Assembly (NCBI GenBank): GCA_031264885.1
Contig: JAISDM010000026.1
Span: forward strand, 1 to 18,755
Length of the DNA: 18,755 nt
DNA from: Peptococcaceae bacterium
Lineage (GTDB): Bacteria; Bacillota; Peptococcia; DRI-13; UBA5745
Direction: 5' to 3'
The notes below the pieces were generated by a model, which saw nothing but the letters and a program-made list of their open reading frames with translations, had not been told where the DNA came from and did no database searches. Of the stretch, positions 1-5,743 are shown piece by piece; position 1 is the first letter of the stretch, and each line of letters starts with the position of its first letter. The translations under genes were made by a program, and so were the position numbers.

Positions 1-75
1 GCGGCGGCCTCCTTATTGGCGAAACGGCTCCGCCCGCTTCTGCACAGGGCGAATATCGACGCGGGAGTGAACTGA
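1..75 (+). CDS. Possible 3' end of an upstream gene
   Basis: Frame 1 is open from the window edge to a TGA at 73-75 and would encode a 24-residue basic, helix-like tail (AAASLLAKRLRPLLHRANID followed by AGVN). The other forward frames are also open here for a while, and the piece is too short to recognise a family. The repeat block starts right after it, as it does after the other genes in the left part, which is the main reason to read it as a gene end. This is a weak call. Confidence 0.25.
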   Translation, partial: AAASLLAKRLRPLLHRANIDAGVN

Positions 76-84
76 GTCAAGGCC

Positions 85-153
85 GGGCGGCATTCTGCCG
101 CCCCTACAAATGTGGCATACACGGGTACCCGTAGGGGCGGCATTCTGCCGCCC
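85..153. repeat. Inverted pair of 23-nt palindromic repeats (family R1, copy 1)
   Basis: Two copies of a unit with core GGGCGGCATTCTGCCGCCC plus a CCTAC/GTAGG tail lie at 85-107 and 131-153, facing each other across a 23-nt spacer. Each core is itself a hairpin, so the whole 69-nt block can fold on two scales. Positions 2260-2328 hold a reverse-complement copy with the same 23-nt spacer length and a related spacer sequence, so the mobile unit is the 69-nt block rather than the single palindrome. It resembles REP/BIME or MITE-type intergenic repeats. No open frame here looks like a protein. Confidence 0.85.
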
Positions 154-284
154 GGGACCGTCCGAAAATTATTATATCTTGTCATTCTGGGCTTGTCCCA
201 GAATCCAGGTTCCTTGGTTTATCATTTTTGGATTCCGGGACAAGCCCGGCAATATTTAGGGTGCGTTTTCGGACAGTCTGGCCC
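154..284. repeat. Composite repeat: family R2 inverted repeat inside short terminal repeats
   Basis: A 26-nt arm beginning GTCATTCTGGGCTTG (181-206) pairs with an arm at 230-253 (GGATTCCGGGACAAGCCC...) to form a long imperfect hairpin. This is bracketed by a perfect 9-bp terminal inverted repeat, GTCCGAAAA at 160-168 and TTTTCGGAC at 266-274. The block directly abuts R1 copy 1. The same R1 - GGGACCGTCC - R2 order occurs in reverse complement at 7661-7778, showing that the two families travel as a unit. Nothing in the rest of 285-368 was recognised. Confidence 0.8.
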
Positions 285-368
285 GAAACCTCGGATTCGC
301 TCATGCCTGTTCAGGCGTGTTTCACTAAATCACGCCAAACTGCGATTCGCGGTTCTCTAAATTCAGGC

Positions 369-396
369 TTGTAAAGAGAAACGCTTGTGTTAAAAT
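369..396 (+). promoter_or_regulatory. Probable promoter for the cysteine-rich gene at 404
   Basis: TTGTAA at 369-374 and TAAAAT at 391-396 are separated by 16 bp, giving 4/6 and 5/6 matches to the vegetative consensus. The predicted transcript start falls at about 402-404, at the ATG itself, and no ribosome binding site is visible before that ATG. Confidence 0.5.
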
Positions 397-403
397 CAAA
401 TAC

Positions 404-973
404 ATGAAGAATACGATTCGCAAGCGGACATACGCGGCTGTCTACAGGCTGCTGGACAGGGTGTCGCCCATAGACGGCGACTGCGGGAAGCTGTGCGGCA
501 GCGCCTGTTGCTGCGCCGGTGAGGAAGACGCGGCCGCGAAGGATCTCGACCTGGGTATCTACTTGCTGCCCGGAGAGGACAAGCTGTTCGCGAAGCGCGG
601 CGGTTCGTTCGAGTGGAACGTGATCAGGGCCGAGGATGGGGATTTCCCCGATTCGTGGCGCGGGAAGGTCTATTTCATACGCTGCAAGACGCCGCCCCGG
701 TGCGAAAGGCGTATGCGGCCTCTGCAATGCCGCTTCTTCCCGCTGGCGCCTCATCTGCTCGCGGACGGAGCCTTGAAACTGATTCTTTTCCCCATGGAAC
801 ATCTGCCGTACACATGCCCCCTGATTTCAGAACGGTATCCTCTGTCCACGGATTTCATTCGCGCCTCATACACCGTCTGGCGGCGTCTGATCCGCGATCC
901 TTTGATCCGCGATCTCGTGGCTTACGATTCCCGGGACAGGAACACGGACGAACTCGTATTCCTCGACCTGTAA
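404..973 (+). CDS. Conserved-looking cysteine-rich protein of unknown function
   Basis: This 189-residue soluble protein has no signal peptide or membrane segment. Nine cysteines fall in two groups: C27, C31 and a C35-C36-C37 run in the N-terminal third (DGDCGKLCGSACCC), then C94, C100, C109 (PLQCRFFPLAP) and C138 (YTCPL). The layout suggests binding of zinc or an iron-sulfur cluster and recalls the small CxxxCxxxCC metal-binding protein families, but I do not recognise a named family and assign no function. The start was chosen because MKNTIRKRT directly follows the -10 element; there is no Shine-Dalgarno sequence. It stands alone: the next gene begins 129 nt later behind its own leader. Confidence 0.7.
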   Translation: MKNTIRKRTYAAVYRLLDRVSPIDGDCGKLCGSACCCAGEEDAAAKDLDLGIYLLPGEDKLFAKRGGSFEWNVIRAEDGDFPDSWRGKVYFIRCKTPPRCERRMRPLQCRFFPLAPHLLADGALKLILFPMEHLPYTCPLISERYPLSTDFIRASYTVWRRLIRDPLIRDLVAYDSRDRNTDELVFLDL

Positions 974-1102
974 CTCATTCACTAATTCACTAATGTAGCA
1001 GAATTCATTTTGAATGACAATAGGGAGAAAAAATTTTTTTAAAAGCAAAAAAATACTTGACGCTGTTTTAACAGTGGAAAAGAAATTGGTTTGGTGAGAC
1101 AT

Positions 1103-2230
1103 ATGGGTGAGAACATAAAAAAACTCGGATTTGGATTTATGCGGCTTCCGATGATCGGACATGAAGCAGACATCGAGCAGATCAAAGAAATGGTTGACGT
1201 TTTCATGGCCGGAGGGTTCAGCTATTTTGACTCGTCCTGGGCATATATGGACGGGAAATCGGAAGAAGCGATGAAAACGGCTGTTGTAGACCGCTATCCC
1301 CGTGAGTCGTTCCAGATTGCGACGAAATGTCCTGTTTTTGTGGTCAAGACGGCACAAGAAGCCCGCGATATGATTTGGACTTCTTTGAAACGCATCGGCG
1401 TGGACTATATCGACTACTATTTGCTTCATAATTTGGGCGGCGGCCGCACCAAAAGTTTTGATGATTTTGGAATGTGGGATTATGTGAAGGAACTCAAGGA
1501 GAAAGGCGTGGCGCGGCATATAGGTTTTTCTATACACGACACCGCCCAGGCGCTGGACAAGCTCCTGACTGAACATCCGGAAATGGAGTTCGTTCAATTT
1601 CAGCTGAATTATGACGATTGGGAAAACCCCGCTATTCAAGCGCGAAAATGCCATGAAACCGCTATGAGGCATCAAAAACCGATTGTCGTAATGGAACCGC
1701 TCAAAGGCGGCCTTTTGACAAATCCCCCGGACAGCGTGAGGGCGGTGTTTGAAAATGCCGCTCCCCATGTCTCGCTGGCGTCGTGGGGGCTCCGGTACGC
1801 GGCGTCGCAGGAGAATATTATGACTGTGCTGAGCGGGATGTCCACAATCGGACAGATGCGGGACAATGTTTCCTGCATGACAGACTTCCAGCCGCTTAAC
1901 CGGGATGAACTGCTGGTCATAGAGAAAGCGCGGGAAGCGATCGGCAAAATCCGCAATATTCCCTGCACGGCTTGTCAATACTGCGTGGAGGGCTGTCCGC
2001 GGCATATCCCTATCCCTAAGATTTTCGGCGCGTATAACCGTAAATTGGTTTATGATGATTTACCGGCGGCCCGGCTTCAATACGCGGTTGAGGTACTGAG
2101 CGGCGGAAAGGCGTCGGACTGTGCCGCCTGCGGGAAATGCGAACAAGTCTGCCCTCAGCATATCGGCGTCGCTGAACACTTAAAGATGATCGGACAGGAA
2201 CTGGACGCGCCGGCGTCAAACGTTGATTAA
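1103..2230 (+). CDS. Aldo/keto reductase with C-terminal 2[4Fe-4S] ferredoxin domain
   Basis: This 375-residue cytoplasmic NAD(P)H-type oxidoreductase belongs to the anaerobe-specific branch of aldo/keto reductases fused to a ferredoxin module. The TIM-barrel part (about 1-275) opens with KKLGFGFMRLPM and keeps the usual tetrad: D43 and Y48 (FDSSWAYMDG), K75 (ATKCP) and H109 (YYLLHNLGG). The C-terminal part has two cluster motifs, C288-C291-C294-C298P and C340-C343-C346-C350P, each CxxCxxCxxxCP. The substrate cannot be read from sequence. The ATG at 1103 is preferred over an in-frame TTG at 1091 because a weak GGTGAG sits just before it. A TTGACG -35-like box occurs at 1057-1062 without a clear -10. 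Confidence 0.9.
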   Translation: MGENIKKLGFGFMRLPMIGHEADIEQIKEMVDVFMAGGFSYFDSSWAYMDGKSEEAMKTAVVDRYPRESFQIATKCPVFVVKTAQEARDMIWTSLKRIGVDYIDYYLLHNLGGGRTKSFDDFGMWDYVKELKEKGVARHIGFSIHDTAQALDKLLTEHPEMEFVQFQLNYDDWENPAIQARKCHETAMRHQKPIVVMEPLKGGLLTNPPDSVRAVFENAAPHVSLASWGLRYAASQENIMTVLSGMSTIGQMRDNVSCMTDFQPLNRDELLVIEKAREAIGKIRNIPCTACQYCVEGCPRHIPIPKIFGAYNRKLVYDDLPAARLQYAVEVLSGGKASDCAACGKCEQVCPQHIGVAEHLKMIGQELDAPASNVD

Positions 2231-2259
2231 AAGGGGGGCATGAGCGAGCCCGGGGGTTC

Positions 2260-2328
2260 GGGCGGCAGAATGCCGCCCCTACGGATACCTGTGTAAGCTG
2301 CGTTTGTAGGGGCGGCATTCTGCCGCCC
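2260..2328. repeat. Family R1 repeat, 69-nt element (copy 2)
   Basis: Two 23-nt units at 2260-2282 and 2306-2328 face each other across a 23-nt spacer. The whole block is the reverse complement of 85-153, including a recognisably related spacer. It fills the gap between the reductase and the repressor promoter. Confidence 0.85.
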
Positions 2329-2393
2329 GTCTTTGAACAGACGCACCTTCCAAACTTCCAAACGGCGAATCGCAATTGGCTAAAAAAAAATCC

Positions 2394-2422
2394 TTGACAA
2401 CGGGAATCAGGTTTCGTATAAT
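2394..2422 (+). promoter_or_regulatory. Perfect consensus sigma-70/sigma-A promoter of the metal repressor gene
   Basis: TTGACA (2394-2399) and TATAAT (2417-2422) are separated by exactly 17 bp. Transcription should start near 2429, immediately before the operator-like repeat at 2432-2449. Such a strong promoter fits a gene held off by an autorepressor. Confidence 0.9.
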
Positions 2423-2431
2423 AGTTGCATA

Positions 2432-2449
2432 GGTGTTCAACTGTTCACC
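2432..2449. promoter_or_regulatory. Probable operator of the ArsR/SmtB-type repressor
   Basis: GGTGTTCAACTGTTCACC spans the +1 region. It contains two TGTTCA half-sites in direct order with an 8-bp period, framed by GGTG/CACC ends. TGAACA/TGTTCA half-sites are typical of SmtB/CadC/ZntR-family operators. GTTGAAC/GTTCAAC sites recur before the ATPase gene at 3042-3067, so one repressor could control both. Confidence 0.65.
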
Positions 2450-2472
2450 GAATATTGAAGGGGGCGCGCCGA

Positions 2473-2838
2473 ATGAAGGCCATCGCAAGCAAACTGGATA
2501 ACTGCGACTGCAACGTAATTCATGAGGATATCGTGGCCGACGTGCGCGCAAAGATGCCGGACGACGAGACGCTTATGAATCTGGCGGATTTGTTCAAGGT
2601 GTTCAGCGACTCCACGCGTGTAAGGATCCTCTGCGCGCTGCAGTATTCCGAATTGTGCGTATGCGACATCGCTTTTTTGCTCGGCATGACTAAGTCGGCC
2701 ATTTCGCACCAGCTCCGGTCGCTGCGGCAGACGCGGCTCGTGAAATACCGCAAAGATGGGAAATCCGTCTACTATTCCCTCGACGACGAGCATGTCGGCA
2801 ATGTGTTTGAACAGGGTCTGCTGCATGTCTGCGAGTGA
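2473..2838 (+). CDS. ArsR/SmtB/CadC-family metal-responsive repressor
   Basis: This 121-residue winged-helix dimer is expected to release DNA on binding Zn, Cd or Pb. Both classic metal sites are visible. The alpha-3N type site is C11 and C13 in the N-terminal arm with C62 and C64 in ELCVCDIA. The alpha-5 type site is D105, H107, H118 and E121, with the exact D-x-H-x10-H-x2-E spacing of SmtB/ZntR; E121 is the last residue. The recognition helix is about 73-88 (TKSAISHQLRSLRQTRLV) and the wing about 93-103. The ATG at 2473 has AAGGGGG eight bases upstream; the longer reading from 2425 starts before the operator ends and is rejected. The following P1B-2 ATPase is the expected target. Confidence 0.93.
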   Translation: MKAIASKLDNCDCNVIHEDIVADVRAKMPDDETLMNLADLFKVFSDSTRVRILCALQYSELCVCDIAFLLGMTKSAISHQLRSLRQTRLVKYRKDGKSVYYSLDDEHVGNVFEQGLLHVCE

Positions 2839-2886
2839 CAGCTTTTTCGGCCTGTACAAATGGGGACTCGGGGACACACTCATCCC

Positions 2887-2968
2887 GTCATTCCGGGCTT
2901 GACCCGGAATCCGGAGAGGCGGCAGATGGCAGATGTGCGAATGGATTCCGGCATAAAGCCGGAATGAC
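2887..2968. repeat. Family R2 long inverted repeat (copy 2)
   Basis: Arms at 2887-2912 (starting GTCATTCCGGGCTTG) and 2943-2968 (ending GCCGGAATGAC) form an imperfect 26-bp stem. It lies between the repressor and its ATPase gene. No T-run follows, so it is not a standard intrinsic terminator, although the fold could still affect the mRNA. The rest of the 307-nt gap holds the operator at 3042-3067 and no gene. Confidence 0.85.
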
Positions 2969-3041
2969 AGGAGACGGATGCGCCCGTTTGCACAGGAACG
3001 GACGCGCCAACTGCGAAGGAACAAATTTTTTTGCGCCATTG

Positions 3042-3067
3042 GTTGAACGGGTTGTCAATTGTTCAAC
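3042..3067. promoter_or_regulatory. Probable second operator, before the Zn/Cd-type ATPase gene
   Basis: A perfect 7-bp inverted repeat, GTTGAAC (3042-3048) and GTTCAAC (3061-3067), is separated by 12 bp. The half-sites match those at 2432-2449. TTGAAC at 3043 could double as a -35 box, but the -10 region (about CATAAC, 3067-3072) is poor, so promoter placement is uncertain. Confidence 0.6.
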
Positions 3068-3145
3068 ATAACCGGCGGGAACGCCGGCGAATCATTTTAA
3101 ACCGGTATCGCAAAAGCGGGTTGAATCCGCAAAGGAGGTATTCAT

Positions 3146-5503
3146 ATGGAAGCCATCATCAGAAAAGAATTTATCCTCGAAGGGCTGTGCTGCCCGAACT
3201 GCGCGAAGAAAATCGAGAAAGGCGCGGCCGCTCTTTCCGGCGTGACCGCCGCCGCGATTGATTTCGCGGGTCAAAGACTGACGCTGGAAATCGGCGAAGC
3301 TGAGGAAACAGACGGCATATTGGCGCGGATCGCTTCTATCGCGCGGGATACGGAACCGGACATCGTTGTGCGCGAGACAAAGGCCGAGGCTCCCGGAACA
3401 AGAAGCGTTTGGCTTCTCGGTCTGGACTGCGCGGACTGCGCCGCGAAGATCGAACGGGCCGTCGCGCGGATAGACGGCGTAAAGTCCGCCTCGGTGGATG
3501 TCATGGCACAAAGGCTGACGCTGACGGCGGAGGACAAATCCAAACTGCCCGCGCTTCTGCGCCGCGCGGCGCAAATCGCGGTTGAGACCGAGCCGGAAAT
3601 TGTGATTTCTTATACGGAAAAACGCGCCGCGGCGGGGGACGGCGAAGGCCGCAGGCTGCTCCTGAAGCGCGTTTTTATGGGAACCGGCGTACTGCTCTTC
3701 GCCGTGGGACTCGTTTCCAATATCGCCTGGCAGGCCAAACTCGCCCTGTTTCTTGTGAGTTACCTGCTGATCGGCGGGGAGGTGCTTCTGCGCGCCGCGA
3801 AGAACATCACGCGCGGCCAGGTGTTTGACGAGAACTTCCTGATGGCTGTGGCGACAGTCGGCGCTTTCGCTATCGGCGAATACCCGGAGGGCGTGGCCGT
3901 CATGCTGTTTTATCAGGTGGGAGAAGCGTTCCAGCAATACGCCGTGGGGCGCAGCCGCAAATCCATCACCGCGCTCATGGACATACGCCCGGATTTCGCC
4001 AACCTCAAAGCGGACGGCGTGGTCAGGCGCATATCTCCGGAGGAGGTCGGCGCGGGCGACATCATCGTCGTCAAGCCCGGGGAGAAAGTCCCGCTGGACG
4101 GGGTTGTGACCGAGGGGCGTTCCGCGCTGGACACCTCCGCGCTGACAGGCGAATCCCTGCCCCGCGATGTGGAACCCGGAAGCGAGGTACTCTCCGGCTC
4201 AATTAACAAGAGCGGGCTCCTGACGGTTGAAGTGCGGAAAGAGTTTGGCGAATCCACGGTTTCCAAAATCCTTTACCTTGTGCAGAGCGCCAGCGGCGCG
4301 AAGGCTCCGGTGGAGAATTTTATCACCAAATTCGCCCGGTATTACACCCCTGCCGTTGTGTTTGCGGCTGTGGCGCTGGCCATCATCCCCCCCCTCGCCT
4401 TTGGCGCGGCCTTTACGGAATGGCTGAACCGGGCGCTGGTGTTCCTGGTGGTATCCTGCCCCTGCGCCCTGGTCATTTCCATTCCCCTGAGTTTTTTCGG
4501 CGGCATCGGCGGCGCCTCGCGCAGCGGGATTCTTGTGAAGGGAAGCAATTTCCTCGAAGCCTTGAATAAAGTGGATACCGTTGTGTTCGACAAAACCGGC
4601 ACGCTGACAAAAGGCGTGTTCGCCGTGACGGAAGCCGTTCCCAAAAACGGGTTTGCCGGCGAGGCGCTTCTGGAACTCGCGGCTTACGCCGAAAGCAATT
4701 CAACCCACCCCATCGCTTTATCCGTTCAAAAAGCGTATGGGCGGCCCATTCTCGGCGAAAGGGTTACGGAATATGAGGAAACTGCGGGACAGGGCATCCG
4801 CGCCCGTGTAGACGGAGCGGAGGTTTTGGCCGGAAACGGCAAACTGCTGGACGCGGCGGGCGTCGCTTACGAAAATCATGACGCCGCGGGGACGGTTGTA
4901 TATCTCGCGGTGGACGGCGTGTTCGCCGGATACATCGTCATCGCCGACGAGCCGAAGCCGGACAGCAAGAAGGCCGTCGCGGATTTGAAGAATCTCGGAG
5001 TCCGCCAGACCGTCATGCTGACGGGCGACGCCCGTGCCATAGGCGAAAAAATCGGGAACGAATTAGGGCTGGACGCCGTTTATGCCGAACTGCTGCCCCA
5101 TCAGAAGGTCGAGAAGCTCGAAGAACTGGAACAAACGAAATCAGACAAAAGCAAGTTGATTTTTGTCGGCGACGGCATCAACGACGCGCCCGTACTGGCC
5201 CGGGCAGACGTAGGCGTCGCGATGGGGGGTCTCGGCTCGGACGCCGCGATCGAAGCCGCCGACGTGGTATTGATGACCGACGAGCCGTCCAAAATCGCCG
5301 ACGCCATTCGCATCGCGAAAAAGACGCGGAGCATTGTCTGGCAGAATATCATTTTTGCCTTGGGCGTCAAGGCTGTGATTCTCGTACTCGGCGCCATGGG
5401 CATCGCGACCATGTGGGAGGCCGTATTCGGCGACGTGGGCGTCGCGCTGATCGCCGTGCTGAACGCGATGCGCGCCATGCGAACCGCGCCAGCGCCGCGG
5501 TGA
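3146..5503 (+). CDS. P1B-2 type metal-exporting ATPase (Zn2+/Cd2+/Pb2+), two HMA domains
   Basis: This 785-residue inner-membrane pump should export Zn, Cd or Pb at the cost of ATP. Two N-terminal heavy-metal domains carry C16xxC19 (GLCCPNC) and C95xxC98 (GLDCADC). The core shows TGES (334-337), the transmembrane CPC (438-440, in VVSCPCALVIS), the phosphorylated D482 in DKTGT, the HP dipeptide (521-522) and GDGINDAP (675-682). The last helices hold K742 (ALGVKAV) and D763 (FGDVGV), the pair diagnostic of ZntA/CadA rather than copper pumps. Length is normal for a two-HMA member. AAAGGAGG at 3132-3139 supports the ATG. The upstream repressor and matching operator suggest induction by the same metals. 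The last codons and stop lie in a strong hairpin. Confidence 0.95.
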   Translation: MEAIIRKEFILEGLCCPNCAKKIEKGAAALSGVTAAAIDFAGQRLTLEIGEAEETDGILARIASIARDTEPDIVVRETKAEAPGTRSVWLLGLDCADCAAKIERAVARIDGVKSASVDVMAQRLTLTAEDKSKLPALLRRAAQIAVETEPEIVISYTEKRAAAGDGEGRRLLLKRVFMGTGVLLFAVGLVSNIAWQAKLALFLVSYLLIGGEVLLRAAKNITRGQVFDENFLMAVATVGAFAIGEYPEGVAVMLFYQVGEAFQQYAVGRSRKSITALMDIRPDFANLKADGVVRRISPEEVGAGDIIVVKPGEKVPLDGVVTEGRSALDTSALTGESLPRDVEPGSEVLSGSINKSGLLTVEVRKEFGESTVSKILYLVQSASGAKAPVENFITKFARYYTPAVVFAAVALAIIPPLAFGAAFTEWLNRALVFLVVSCPCALVISIPLSFFGGIGGASRSGILVKGSNFLEALNKVDTVVFDKTGTLTKGVFAVTEAVPKNGFAGEALLELAAYAESNSTHPIALSVQKAYGRPILGERVTEYEETAGQGIRARVDGAEVLAGNGKLLDAAGVAYENHDAAGTVVYLAVDGVFAGYIVIADEPKPDSKKAVADLKNLGVRQTVMLTGDARAIGEKIGNELGLDAVYAELLPHQKVEKLEELEQTKSDKSKLIFVGDGINDAPVLARADVGVAMGGLGSDAAIEAADVVLMTDEPSKIADAIRIAKKTRSIVWQNIIFALGVKAVILVLGAMGIATMWEAVFGDVGVALIAVLNAMRAMRTAPAPR

Positions 5504-5513
5504 CGCGGCGCTG
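5490..5513 (+). other. Hairpin around the ATPase stop codon, stop in a GTGA tetraloop
   Basis: CAGCGCCGCG (5490-5499) and CGCGGCGCTG (5504-5513) form a perfect 10-bp GC-rich stem closed by GTGA, whose last three bases are the TGA stop. GTGA is a GNRA-type loop. No T-run follows, so this is more likely an mRNA 3'-end stabiliser, or a trait of a GC-rich tail, than a terminator. Confidence 0.6.
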
Positions 5514-5555
5514 CACCCGCGATTCGCAATTTGGAAATTCGCGTCTATCAGGGAC

Positions 5556-5650
5556 GGGCGGCAGAATGCCGCCCCTACAAATGCGTCTCCCGCGGTATTG
5601 CGGGCGGCGGCCATTATTCGCGGCGCCGTAGGGGCGGCATTCTGCCGCCC
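5556..5650. repeat. Family R1 inverted pair with enlarged spacer (copy 3)
   Basis: Units at 5556-5578 and 5628-5650 face each other, but the spacer is 49 nt instead of 23 and holds unrelated GC-rich sequence. The right unit runs into GGGGCCGTCCGAAAA (5651-5665), the same junction seen at 154-168. The R2 part is missing and the promoter of the second ATPase begins ten bases later, so this looks like a truncated composite element. Confidence 0.8.
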
Positions 5651-5674
5651 GGGGCCGTCCGAAAACTTTTCGGC

Positions 5675-5703
5675 TTGACAACATATACACCCATGGGTAT
5701 AAT
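5675..5703 (+). promoter_or_regulatory. Perfect consensus promoter of the second ATPase gene
   Basis: TTGACA (5675-5680) and TATAAT (5698-5703) lie 17 bp apart. The start of transcription should be near 5710. The spacer and -10 box are inside the palindrome at 5682-5722, so a protein bound there would block RNA polymerase. Confidence 0.9.
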
Positions 5704-5722
5704 ATACCTATGGGTGTATATG
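5682..5722. promoter_or_regulatory. 41-nt near-perfect palindrome: probable metalloregulator operator
   Basis: The 41 bases equal their reverse complement except for one mismatched pair (5695/5709) around the centre at 5702. The outer arms are CATATACACCCAT and ATGGGTGTATATG, and an inner ACCCATGGGT is itself palindromic. Repeated TA-ACCC...GGGT-TA half-sites recall CsoR/RcnR-family operators (inference). It covers the -10 box and +1. No csoR-like gene lies in the window. Confidence 0.8.
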
Positions 5723-5743
5723 TATATGAAAGAGGTGTGTGTC

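Noticed and set aside
112..360. 82-codon open frame in the repeat block
   Set aside because: It is made almost entirely of R1 and R2 repeat sequence.
866..2005. 379-codon open frame on the - strand
   Set aside because: It is antisense to the aldo/keto reductase, whose catalytic motifs are intact on the + strand.
85..2328. CRISPR-like array
   Set aside because: The palindromic units come in isolated inverted pairs far apart, not as regularly spaced direct repeats, and no cas gene is present.
5531..5743. N-terminal extension of the second ATPase
   Set aside because: It translates R1 repeat units, the consensus promoter and the palindrome; the expected transcript starts at about 5710.
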